Positions 33,512-41,600 of a DNA stretch of 64,000 nucleotides are shown in pieces. Made by a program: the position numbers and the translations under genes. The stretch lies in the NCBI GenBank assembly GCA_001560915.1, contig CP014214.1, forward strand, positions 1 through 64,000, read 5' to 3'. The stretch's first letter is position 1. Each line of letters starts with the position of its first letter. Below the pieces are notes generated by a model. That model saw only the letters and a program-made list of their open reading frames with translations, searched no databases and was not told the DNA's origin. The stretch comes from a methanogenic archaeon ISO4-H5. GTDB lineage: Archaea; Thermoplasmatota; Thermoplasmata; Methanomassiliicoccales; Methanomethylophilaceae.

Positions 33512-34330
33512 ATGAGATTCGGCCCGGCAGGATATCCCGCAGTAGGAACCAAGAGCGACCCGGAGAAATCACTCCAGTACACCCGCGATCTGGGACTCGA
33601 CGCCCTCGAGGTGGAGTTCGTGCGCGGAGCACGCATCACCGAGGAGCGCGCCAGGAAAATCGGCGAGTGCGCCAAATCCCTGGACATCCGTCTCAGCTGC
33701 CATGCACCGTATTTCATCAGCTTCAACTCCGAGACCCCCGAGACCATCGAGAAGAGCGTCGAGTGGGTGATGGACACCGTGAAAGCGGCCCACAACCTTG
33801 GGGCTTATCTCATCGTGATCCATGCAGCGTCTTACGGGAAGCATCCAGAGACCGCCACCGAGAACGTCATCAAGGGGCTGACCGAGTGCAGGAACAGGAT
33901 GGACGACCTCGGGATAAAGGACGTCATCCTCGGGGTGGAGACCATGGGCAAGAAGGGCCAGTTCGGCACCCTGAAGGAGATCGCGCAGGTCATGGATTCT
34001 GTGGACGGGGTCAGACCCGTACTCGATGTCGCACATGTCCATGCCAGGGGGGTCGGCTGCCTGAAGACCAAGCAGGACATGCAGGACCTCATCGACGAGT
34101 ACTTCGGATTGGTCGGACCGATAGCCCACTTCCATATCAGCTGCATCAAGTACGGGGACAAGGGGGAGATCTCCCACCTGCCTCTCTCGGAGAAGGAGCC
34201 AGATATGCAGTATTTGGCGGATATCCTGAACGATTCCAAGCAGGACTGCACGTTCATCTGCGAGTCGCCGCTCATTGAGAAGGATGCTGTGGTGTTCAGA
34301 GATATGTTCCCCGCGTACCGCAGGGCCTAA
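33512..34330 (+). CDS. Endonuclease IV-like TIM-barrel protein (AP endonuclease)
   Basis: A 272-residue AP_endonuc_2-family TIM barrel. Zinc-ligand motifs in order: SCHAPYFISF, IVIHAASYGK, GVETMGKKGQFG, PVLDVAHVHARG, HFHISCIKY and a late ICESPLIE. The length fits Nfo. It would cut at AP sites left by the adjacent divergent OGG1-type glycosylase. Other members of the superfamily are sugar isomerases, but the motifs favour the nuclease. Confidence 0.88.
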   Translation: MRFGPAGYPAVGTKSDPEKSLQYTRDLGLDALEVEFVRGARITEERARKIGECAKSLDIRLSCHAPYFISFNSETPETIEKSVEWVMDTVKAAHNLGAYLIVIHAASYGKHPETATENVIKGLTECRNRMDDLGIKDVILGVETMGKKGQFGTLKEIAQVMDSVDGVRPVLDVAHVHARGVGCLKTKQDMQDLIDEYFGLVGPIAHFHISCIKYGDKGEISHLPLSEKEPDMQYLADILNDSKQDCTFICESPLIEKDAVVFRDMFPAYRRA

Positions 34331-34363
34331 ATCTTATACTAAAACCTATTACCTGGTAACAAT

Positions 34364-34435
34364 GCCACTGTGGCTCAGCGGTAGAGCATCGGTTTCGTAA
34401 ACCGGTGGCCGGGGGTTCGAATCCCTCCAGTGGCT
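34364..34435 (+). tRNA. tRNA-Thr (CGT)
   Basis: Complete cloverleaf of 72 nt: acceptor GCCACTG/CAGTGGC, D-stem GCTC/GAGC, anticodon stem TCGGT/ACCGG with loop TTCGTAA (anticodon CGT), T-arm with TTCGAAT. Discriminator T; CCA is not encoded. Confidence 0.95.
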
Positions 34436-34530
34436 CTTCTTTTTCTTATCATTTTATCAAGATTCTTCGCTTCCGAAAAACGGGATTTTTTGTTTATTGC
34501 AAAACATTAGTTTTCATACTGCTGGCACAT

Positions 34531-34554
34531 ATGCTGATAACACGAAATCAGCAT
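34531..34554. promoter_or_regulatory. Inverted repeat upstream of ABC importer operon
   Basis: Perfect 8-bp arms ATGCTGAT / ATCAGCAT with an 8-bp spacer, about 110 bp before the binding-protein gene. A TATA-like AATATACATATA (about 34602) lies between. The position fits an operator for iron- or cobalamin-responsive control. The remainder of 34436-34663 is AT-rich with no gene. Confidence 0.45.
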
Positions 34555-34663
34555 TTGTTATAACCCCCGTTAACAGATTGGATTTATTACATATTCTGAC
34601 AATATACATATACGTCCAATATTTACAAATTAACAGAACTTAATGGTTCTAGATGGTTTTACT

Positions 34664-36064
34664 ATGAACAAAAACATGATTATCGCCATCGTCGCAGTCG
34701 CGGCGATAGCGGTCGTAGGTGTATCCGCCTTCGTATTCCTGGGAGGTAACCACTCCAGCAGCGAAGACTATGCAGCCACCTACACCAGTGATATCTCCAC
34801 GGATTCCAGCAAGACCTATGCCGCCGTGGACACCCCCATGAGGGTTTTCGGAAACGTTAACGGAGACATGTATCTCAATGAGGCCGATGTGACCGCACTG
34901 AAGGCACTCATCGATGCAGGCACATGGAACAGTTCCACCCAGCCCCTCGCTGATACCAACCTCGACGGTGTCCTCGATCAGAAGGACGTCGACCGTCTGA
35001 ACAAGTTCATCAAGGGCGAGAAGACCACCATGGCCTACCTCGATTGGAACAACAAGGCCGCAACCGCCCCCTACCCCCTGACCGACTACCTCGGCTCCAA
35101 CTACGGAATCTATACCGAGTTCAGCACCGGCCTGGACATGGGAATCATCCTCGGCATCTACAACAAGTTCACCTACATGGCCAACGGAGACATCGGACCT
35201 TCCGACCTCGACACCGCCATGTACCCCGATGCAGGCAACATCAAGCAGGTCTCCATCAAGACTCCCGGCCTGGAGGCACTGTACTCCGGCAAGGTCCGCG
35301 TCATGATGGGCGACCCCAAGTTCCTCGGAGGATACGTCGCAGATGCGGAGAGCCTCGGATTCACCGTCATCAAGCTCCCCGAGAACCGTTTCATCAACGA
35401 CATCGGCTGCGGTGACACTCTCGTCACCATGGGTGCCCTGTGCAACGCGCAGGACAAGACCAAGGCCTACATCGACTTCTGCGATAAGGTCGAAGCGAAG
35501 ATCCTTGCCGCCAATGCCGCCGTCTCCACGCCTCTGAGCTACGTCATCCCCTACACGGCGCCCGGCTATCTGCCCGAGATCTACGTCGACGGCCGCGGAA
35601 CCGGTACCATGGTCACCTCCGACGTCGAGACAGTGGATATGCTGCCTGTGACCTCCAAGATGTCCACCACCGCCATCGACGGTTTCGACAAGGTCGACGC
35701 AGAGTCCATCGTCGCTCTCGATCCCGACACCTTCATCGTATCGATGTTCGGATACTCGAGCAGCAAGTCCTACACCGTCGACCAGATCAAGAAGGTGTTC
35801 ACCGACTTCGTCGAACTCGGATTCGATGCCTCCACCGCCGGAACCAACGACAGGGTTTTCGCAATGCCCTTCGAGAACTGTTCCCTGGCAGGAATCGCAT
35901 GCGTCCTCGTTCTCGGATCTATGCTCTATCCCTCCGAAATCAACGCCGACGAGGCTTGGGCACTCATGAACGAGTACTATCACACCTTCACGAACTTCGA
36001 CGACAGCAAGGATGTCAAGGACTCCAAGTTCGCGCCTCTGAGCTACGCCGCTCTCAAGAGCTGA
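34664..36064 (+). CDS. ABC importer substrate-binding protein with dockerin-like module
   Basis: A 466-residue extracellular binding protein for an iron-siderophore/cobalamin-type importer. A signal anchor (residues 1-28) is followed by a dockerin type I-like pair of EF-hand repeats: N64-x-N66-x-D68 in GNVNGDMYLNEADVTALK, and D97-x-N99-x-D101-G...D108 in DTNLDGVLDQKDVDRLNKF. A periplasmic-binding fold (about 125-466) follows, with NDIGCGDTLVTMGALC and ESIVALDPDTFIVSMFG. I start at ATG 34664. The permease and ATPase genes follow. A dockerin fold fused to a transporter binding protein is unusual. Confidence 0.88.
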   Translation: MNKNMIIAIVAVAAIAVVGVSAFVFLGGNHSSSEDYAATYTSDISTDSSKTYAAVDTPMRVFGNVNGDMYLNEADVTALKALIDAGTWNSSTQPLADTNLDGVLDQKDVDRLNKFIKGEKTTMAYLDWNNKAATAPYPLTDYLGSNYGIYTEFSTGLDMGIILGIYNKFTYMANGDIGPSDLDTAMYPDAGNIKQVSIKTPGLEALYSGKVRVMMGDPKFLGGYVADAESLGFTVIKLPENRFINDIGCGDTLVTMGALCNAQDKTKAYIDFCDKVEAKILAANAAVSTPLSYVIPYTAPGYLPEIYVDGRGTGTMVTSDVETVDMLPVTSKMSTTAIDGFDKVDAESIVALDPDTFIVSMFGYSSSKSYTVDQIKKVFTDFVELGFDASTAGTNDRVFAMPFENCSLAGIACVLVLGSMLYPSEINADEAWALMNEYYHTFTNFDDSKDVKDSKFAPLSYAALKS

Positions 36065-36076
36065 ACATAAACCCCA

Positions 36077-36111
36077 GTGCCCCCGGGAGGGGGCACACCC
36101 CTTTTCGGGGT
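36077..36111 (+). terminator. Tandem hairpins between binding-protein and permease genes
   Basis: GTGCCCCC-GGGA-GGGGGCAC (36077-36096), followed at once by ACCCC-TTTTC-GGGGT (36097-36111), in the 54-bp gap. No T-run follows, so they more likely stabilise the upstream mRNA 3' end or attenuate read-through than fully terminate. Confidence 0.6.
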
Positions 36112-36118
36112 ATGGAAC

Positions 36119-37276
36119 ATGCAATTCACAAGCGACATTGAAAAGGACATCCTGCTCTGCGACGACGTGCGCGCATCCGTGGACACATGGACGGCGGACG
36201 TATCCTCGGACGGCCGCTTCTCCGACACACTGGACAAGTACCAGCGCAACACCCGCAAGAAGATCCTGGTCATCCTGGGTCTTCTGGTCGCAGCATGTCT
36301 GATAACCGTTTTCTCATTGCAGTACGGTGAGATCAGCACAGGCGTCGCAGGTACCCTCCAGATCATATGGAACGAGATAACCGGTGCCGGCAACCCGAAC
36401 AACGCGATCACCAAATGGACCCTCTACAGGGCGCCGCCCGTGCTAGGTGCGGTCATCGGAGGCGCGGGTCTCGCGGTCTGCGGAGCGGTCATGCAGAGCA
36501 TCCTCCGCAACCCCATGGCCGATCCCTACACGACCGGTATCTCCTCCGGCGCATCGTTCGGTGCGGCGATAGGCATCACCGCCCCCGTGCTCCTTTCGGG
36601 CCTTGCGCTCACGGAGACGCAGGGACTGACCGTGATGCTCGCTTTCATCTTCTCGATGGTGCCGGTCCTGGTGATCCTGGCCATATCGAAGATAACCAAC
36701 GCCTCGCCCGTGACCATCATCATGACCGGTATCGGTATCATGTACATCTTCAACGCCGGCACCAGCATCATCCAGCTGAAGGTGGGCAGCTATTACACCG
36801 CCGCCCTCGAGAACTGGCTGATGGGAAACGTCCAGCTCGTCGGCTGGGACGATCTCCTGCCGATGTTCGTCATCGTGCTGACCGGAGTCATCATAACGAT
36901 GTTCCTGGCGAGCAAGATCAACGTCCTCTCCACCGGCGACGAGAACGCCAAGGCCATGGGAATCAACGCCGACAGGCTCCGTATCATCTGCATGGTCCTG
37001 ACCGCCATCGTCAGCGCGGGGGTCATCAGTTTCACGGGTCTCATCGGATTCGTGGGTCTGGTCTGTCCCCACATCGTGAGGATGTTCGTGGGCGCGGACA
37101 ACAGGTATCTCATTCCTGCCTCCGCCGCCTTCGGAGCGGCACTCATGGTGGCCGCGCACCTGATCGGAAAGAACATCATCTCCCCGACGCTGATCCCTGT
37201 GGGAATAATCATGTCCTGCATCGGCGGACCGGTCTTCATCTGGCTGGTCGTCAGGAAGAACAACAGCACGTGGTGA
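36119..37276 (+). CDS. FecCD/BtuC-type ABC importer permease
   Basis: Membrane subunit of the importer, 385 residues with a ~60-residue cytosolic N-terminus and about 9-10 transmembrane helices starting near residue 60. Family motifs: YRAPPVLGAVIGGAGLAVCG, then QSILRNPMADPYTTGISSGA, GLIGFVGLVCPHIVRMFVG and GGPVFIWLV. The predicted start, ATG 36119 (MQFTSDIE), follows the hairpins. The N-terminal extension is longer than usual for the family. The ATPase gene begins 4 bp after its stop. Confidence 0.93.
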   Translation: MQFTSDIEKDILLCDDVRASVDTWTADVSSDGRFSDTLDKYQRNTRKKILVILGLLVAACLITVFSLQYGEISTGVAGTLQIIWNEITGAGNPNNAITKWTLYRAPPVLGAVIGGAGLAVCGAVMQSILRNPMADPYTTGISSGASFGAAIGITAPVLLSGLALTETQGLTVMLAFIFSMVPVLVILAISKITNASPVTIIMTGIGIMYIFNAGTSIIQLKVGSYYTAALENWLMGNVQLVGWDDLLPMFVIVLTGVIITMFLASKINVLSTGDENAKAMGINADRLRIICMVLTAIVSAGVISFTGLIGFVGLVCPHIVRMFVGADNRYLIPASAAFGAALMVAAHLIGKNIISPTLIPVGIIMSCIGGPVFIWLVVRKNNSTW

Positions 37277-37280
37277 TCCC

Positions 37281-38135
37281 ATGACAGAAACAGATATACT
37301 GGATATAGGGATCGAAGCCAAGAAGCACCGTACCGTACTGGAGCTCAGGGACGTGGATTTCGGTTACGACGAGGGACACATAGTCCTGCACGACATCAAC
37401 CTGAAGATCGACGAACCCGGGCTGTACTGCATCATCGGACCCAACGGAGTGGGCAAGTCCACCATGGCGAAGTGCGTCAGCAAGATCGTCAACCCCCTGA
37501 AGGGGGAGGTCCTCATCAACGGCAGGAACATCTCCGAGATGTCTCACAAGGAGGTGTCGAAGGTGGTCGGGTACGTGCCGGCCTTCTCGCAGGACGTGTT
37601 CTCCATGTCGGTCGTCGACACCATCATGGTCGGCAGGCACAACCACCGCCGCTGGGGTTCCGTTTCCAAGGACCTCGAGATGGTGTACAAGGCCATGCGC
37701 ATTCTGCGCATAACCGACCTGGCGGACAAGCAGTTCAACTCCCTCTCGTCCGGTCAGCATCAGAAGGTCTCCATCGCCAGAGGATTGGTCCAGGAGACCG
37801 ACGTACTGATCCTGGACGAGCCCACCGCCAACCTGGATGTGAAATTCCAGGTGTACGTGATGGAACTGCTGAGAGGTATCGCCGAGAAACTGGGGATCAT
37901 CATCCTGACGATCTGCCACGACTTAAACGTCACCGCGAAGTACTCCCACAAGGTCATCATGCTGGAGCGCCCGGGCAGGATCTACGCCTACGGCACCCCG
38001 GAGGAGGTCCTCACCTCGGAGAACATCGAGAAGGTCTACGGTATCCGCTGCAGGGTCGTCAACGAGGGCGAGTTCGGGGTACCCCTGGTGATACTCGGAG
38101 CGCCCATAATGAGCGACGAGATCGACGGGACCTGA
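37281..38135 (+). CDS. FecE/BtuD-type ABC importer ATPase
   Basis: ATP-binding subunit of 284 residues: Walker A GPNGVGKST (about 54-62), Q-loop PAFSQDVF, signature LSSGQHQKVSIARGL, Walker B LILDEPTANLD and H-loop CHDLN. The N-terminal ~25 residues extend beyond the usual start. With the preceding permease and binding protein it forms a complete iron-complex/cobalamin importer; the substrate cannot be told from sequence. Confidence 0.94.
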   Translation: MTETDILDIGIEAKKHRTVLELRDVDFGYDEGHIVLHDINLKIDEPGLYCIIGPNGVGKSTMAKCVSKIVNPLKGEVLINGRNISEMSHKEVSKVVGYVPAFSQDVFSMSVVDTIMVGRHNHRRWGSVSKDLEMVYKAMRILRITDLADKQFNSLSSGQHQKVSIARGLVQETDVLILDEPTANLDVKFQVYVMELLRGIAEKLGIIILTICHDLNVTAKYSHKVIMLERPGRIYAYGTPEEVLTSENIEKVYGIRCRVVNEGEFGVPLVILGAPIMSDEIDGT

Positions 38136-38167
38136 ACGGTAAAACGAGTTCCTTAACAAACCATTTA

Positions 38168-38189
38168 CAGACGGGGTTATCCCCGTCTG
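38168..38189. terminator. Hairpin between ABC operon and thiC
   Basis: Perfect 9-bp stem CAGACGGGG / CCCCGTCTG with a TTAT loop, between convergent genes. Confidence 0.65.
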
Positions 38190-38202
38190 GCACTTCTCGA
38201 AA

Positions 38203-39516
38203 TCAGCAGTCGTGCTTCTTATCGGGGTCGGCGATGTCCCCTTCTTTTATCAGGTACTGGTTGACAATCTTCACCGCGCAGAGGTCGCCGCACATGGAGC
38301 AGCCGTCCTTCTCCTCGGTGCAGCCGCGGGCGCGGTATCTCCTGGCGGTCTCCTCGTCGAGGCAGACGTCGTACATCTCGTCCCAGTCAAGTGCCTTCCT
38401 GGCCCTGGCCATGCGGTCGTCCAGCTCCTTGCCCCTTCCCTTGGCCAGGTCGGCGGCGTGGGCGGCGATCTTGGATGCGATGACTCCCTGTTTCACATCC
38501 TCCTCGTCCGGGAGGGAGAGGTGCTCGGCGGGGGTCACGTAGCAGAGGAAGTCGGCTCCGTTCTGTGCCGCAATCGCTCCGCCGATGGCGCTGGTGATGT
38601 GGTCGTAGCCCGGCGCGATGTCGGTCACGAGGGGGCCGAGAACGTAGAAGGGAGCCCCGTCGCAGAGGGTCTTCTGCATCTTCATGTTGGCGGCGATCTC
38701 ATCCATCTTCATGTGTCCGGGACCCTCGACCATGGCCTGAACACCTGCCTCGCGGGCCCTCTTGACGAGATGACCCAGAGTCATCAATTCGGAGATCTGT
38801 GCCTGGTCGGATGCGTCGTTGATGCAGCCGGGTCTGAAGCCGTCCCCGAGGGACAGGGTGAACTCGTATTTCCTAGCGAGCTCGAGCAGGTAGTCGTAGT
38901 TCCTGAAGAGCGGGTTCTCCTCGTCGTTGTGGAGGATCCATGCCGTCAGGAATGATCCTCCCCTGGAGACGACGTCCATGAGCCTGTCGGATTTCTTGAT
39001 CCACCTGACGGTCTCCTTGGTGATGCCGCAGTGGACGGTCATGAAATCCATACCGTCCTTGGCGTGCATCTCGATGCCCTTGAAGATGTCGTCCTCGGTG
39101 AGCTCCACGATGGCGTTCTTCCTTGCGGCGGTGAGTCCCGTCTCGTAGATGGGCACGGAGCCCATCATACGGTCGCAGCGGGAGAGGAGGGTCTTCCTGA
39201 TGGCGTCGATGTCCCCGCCGGTGCTGAGGTCCATGATGGCGTCGGCGCCGTACTTCAGGGCGATGTCCATCTTGTGGATCTCCGGCTCGATGTCGGGCAT
39301 GTCGCGGGAGGTCCCGATGTTGGCGTTGATCTTCACGGAGAGACCCTCGCCGATGGCGGCGGGGACCGGATTATGTACGGGGTTGCAGGGCATGCAGATG
39401 CGCCCCGATGCGATACCGTCGCGTACGAACCTCTCGGTGACGCCTTCGGTCTCCGCGATCTTCCTGAACCTCTCGTCCGAGTCCCCTCTCCTGGCCAGCT
39501 CCATGATGGTGCCCAT
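38203..39516 (-). CDS. thiC: Phosphomethylpyrimidine synthase ThiC
   Basis: Radical-SAM enzyme converting aminoimidazole ribotide to the HMP-phosphate precursor of thiamine. The 437-residue product has KINANIGTSRD, DAIMDLSTGGD, VEGPGHMKMDEI and the C-terminal cluster motif CSMCGDLCAVK (three cysteines binding the [4Fe-4S] cluster). The length is that of the archaeal/short bacterial form without the N-terminal extension. I see no TPP riboswitch upstream (no CTGAGA core). It is divergent from gyrB across 145 bp. Confidence 0.95.
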   Translation of the reverse strand: MGTIMELARRGDSDERFRKIAETEGVTERFVRDGIASGRICMPCNPVHNPVPAAIGEGLSVKINANIGTSRDMPDIEPEIHKMDIALKYGADAIMDLSTGGDIDAIRKTLLSRCDRMMGSVPIYETGLTAARKNAIVELTEDDIFKGIEMHAKDGMDFMTVHCGITKETVRWIKKSDRLMDVVSRGGSFLTAWILHNDEENPLFRNYDYLLELARKYEFTLSLGDGFRPGCINDASDQAQISELMTLGHLVKRAREAGVQAMVEGPGHMKMDEIAANMKMQKTLCDGAPFYVLGPLVTDIAPGYDHITSAIGGAIAAQNGADFLCYVTPAEHLSLPDEEDVKQGVIASKIAAHAADLAKGRGKELDDRMARARKALDWDEMYDVCLDEETARRYRARGCTEEKDGCSMCGDLCAVKIVNQYLIKEGDIADPDKKHDC

Positions 39517-39577
39517 ATCAATCGTTATAGTATCGCCGTTCCGTATTTCATCCTTATCTAAACGGACGCAGACTACT

Positions 39578-39610
39578 CGCGTGCGAGCGCACGCGTGCGC
39601 GCGTATGCGT
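39578..39610. other. Alternating purine-pyrimidine (Z-DNA-prone) tract
   Basis: Bases 39587-39610 alternate strictly purine/pyrimidine for 24 nt (mostly GC/CG steps with a few GT/AC and one TA), preceded by an 8-nt alternating block at 39578-39585. Such sequence adopts left-handed Z-DNA under negative supercoiling. It lies in the divergent thiC/gyrB promoter region, directly upstream of the gyrB TATA box. Confidence 0.75.
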
Positions 39611-39618
39611 TATATAAG
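39610..39618 (+). promoter_or_regulatory. gyrB TATA box
   Basis: TTATATAAG about 45-50 bp before the gyrB ATG, which would place the transcription start near 39640 and give a ~20-nt leader. It abuts the Z-DNA-prone tract. Confidence 0.6.
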
Positions 39619-39661
39619 AGTACTGCATACCCGGAAACAGTAATTTTTCGGAAGGGAAGTT

Positions 39662-41596
39662 ATGGGAAGCGAAGAAGAATACAGGAAGACTGAGGTCTAC
39701 GATGCGGACAGCATCAAGGCCCTCAAGGGTCTCGAAGCGGTACGCAAGAGGCCCGGTATGTACATCGGGAGCACGGATACCCGCGGTCTCCACCACCTCG
39801 TGTACGAGGTCGTGGACAACTCCATCGACGAGGTCATGGCCGGTTTCGCCACCAAGATCAACGTCACTGTCAACAGCGACGGTTCCATCTCCGTGGTCGA
39901 CGACGGAAGGGGTATCCCCACCGGTGTCCCCAAGGGAGAGACCAAATCCGCCATGGAGCTCTGTCTGACCGACCTGCATGCCGGAGGTAAGTTCGACCAG
40001 AACGCCTACAAGGTCTCCGGAGGTCTGCACGGAGTCGGAGTGTCCGTGGTCAACGCTCTCTCCGAGTGGCTCGTTGCCACCGTCAAGAGGGAGGGAAAGA
40101 TCCACAGGCAGAGCTACAAGTACGGAGTGCCCGACGGACCCATCGAGGTCATCGGCGAGACGCAGGAGACCGGTACCACCATCACCTTCCTGCCCGACAA
40201 GACCATGTTCGAGACTGTGGTCTTCGATTTCGACACCCTGCAGAACAGGTTCAGGAACCAGGCTTTCCTCAACACCAAGGTCACCATCGACTTCGAGGAC
40301 GCCCGTGTTGGAAAGAAGGAGGTCTACCACTACGACGGAGGAGTCAGTGCTTTCGTAAAGTTCCTCAACAAGGCCAAGACCCCCCTTCACCCTGAGCCAA
40401 TCGTCATCCAGGGAATGAAGACCTTCAACGACCTCAAGGGAAAGCCCGTGGCGGTCGACGTGGACATCGCCATGCAGTACACCGACGGATATTCCGAGGC
40501 AGTCGATTCCTTCGTGAACACCGTCTCTACCCCTGACGGAGGAACCCACCTCACCGGATTCAGGACCGCACTCACCAAGACCCTCAACGACTACGGAAAG
40601 GAGAACAACCTTCTGAAGGACATCGTCCTCGAGGGAAGCGATACCCGTGAGGGACTGACCGCCATCATCAGCATCAGGATGCCCGACCCCCAGTTCGAGA
40701 GTCAGACCAAGGAGAAACTGGGAAGCAGCGTGGCACAGAACGCGGTCTCCACCGTTGTTGCAGAGAAACTCAAGCAGTACTTGGAGGAGAACCCCTCCGT
40801 GGCCAAGACCATCCTCGCCAAGGCGGTGCAGTCCTATCAGGGCCGTGAGGCCGCCAGGAAGGCCAGGGACGCCACCAGGAGGAAATCCCTCCTCGAGAGC
40901 ACCAGTCTGCCCGGCAAGCTCGCCGACTGTTCCGAGAAGGACCCCACCAAGTGCGAACTGTACATCGTCGAGGGAGAGTCTGCAGGAGGCAGCGCCAAGA
41001 TGGGAAGGGACCGTGCCTTCCAGGCCATCCTGCCCATCAGGGGAAAGATCCTCAACGTCGAGAAGGCCCGTACCGACAAGCTCCTCGACCACGATGAGAT
41101 CAGGAACCTGACCATCGCCATCGGAGGAGGCATCGGTAAGGAGTTCGACATCTCCAAGATCCGTTACCACAAGATCGTCATCATGACTGATGCCGATGTC
41201 GACGGAGCCCACATCGCAACCCTGCTTCTTACCCTGTTCTACAGGCAGATGAGGCCCCTGGTGGACGAGGGATATGTTTACCTAGCCATGCCTCCTCTCT
41301 ACAGGGTATACAAGGGCAAGACCCAGAAGTACGCCTACAACGATGAGGAGATGCAGAAGTACATGGCCGAGATGCCCGGTGCCAACGTCAGCAGGTACAA
41401 GGGTCTCGGAGAGATGAACCCCCAGCAGCTCTGGGAGACCACCATGGACCCCGACCAGAGGATGATGAAGAGGATCCAGATCGCCGATGCGATCATGGCC
41501 GACCAGCTGTTCTCCACCCTCATGGGAGACGATGTCGAGCCCAGGAGGGAATTCATCATCGAGCATGCGAACGAAGTCGTGAACCTGGATGTGTGA
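39662..41596 (+). CDS. gyrB: DNA gyrase subunit B
   Basis: ATPase subunit of bacterial-type gyrase, which adds negative supercoils. The 644-residue product has the GHKL ATPase ([34 protein letters not shown]), the transducer domain, the Toprim motif [14 protein letters not shown] with DADVDGAHI, and a C-terminal [17 protein letters not shown] block. Lineages such as Thermoplasmata and Archaeoglobus acquired gyrase from bacteria. gyrA follows 4 bp later. Confidence 0.97.
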   Translation: MGSEEEYRKTEVYDADSIKALKGLEAVRKRPGMYIGSTDTRGLHHLVYEVVDNSIDEVMAGFATKINVTVNSDGSISVVDDGRGIPTGVPKGETKSAMELCLTDLHAGGKFDQNAYKVSGGLHGVGVSVVNALSEWLVATVKREGKIHRQSYKYGVPDGPIEVIGETQETGTTITFLPDKTMFETVVFDFDTLQNRFRNQAFLNTKVTIDFEDARVGKKEVYHYDGGVSAFVKFLNKAKTPLHPEPIVIQGMKTFNDLKGKPVAVDVDIAMQYTDGYSEAVDSFVNTVSTPDGGTHLTGFRTALTKTLNDYGKENNLLKDIVLEGSDTREGLTAIISIRMPDPQFESQTKEKLGSSVAQNAVSTVVAEKLKQYLEENPSVAKTILAKAVQSYQGREAARKARDATRRKSLLESTSLPGKLADCSEKDPTKCELYIVEGESAGGSAKMGRDRAFQAILPIRGKILNVEKARTDKLLDHDEIRNLTIAIGGGIGKEFDISKIRYHKIVIMTDADVDGAHIATLLLTLFYRQMRPLVDEGYVYLAMPPLYRVYKGKTQKYAYNDEEMQKYMAEMPGANVSRYKGLGEMNPQQLWETTMDPDQRMMKRIQIADAIMADQLFSTLMGDDVEPRREFIIEHANEVVNLDV

Positions 41597-41600
41597 TAGC

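Noticed and set aside
34364-34435. tRNA-Thr as an integration site for an island
   Set aside because: No integrase and no repeated tRNA 3' fragment seen downstream in the window.
39517-39661. Possible TPP riboswitch upstream of thiC
   Set aside because: The conserved CTGAGA core and paired helices are absent in the 145-bp region on the thiC strand.
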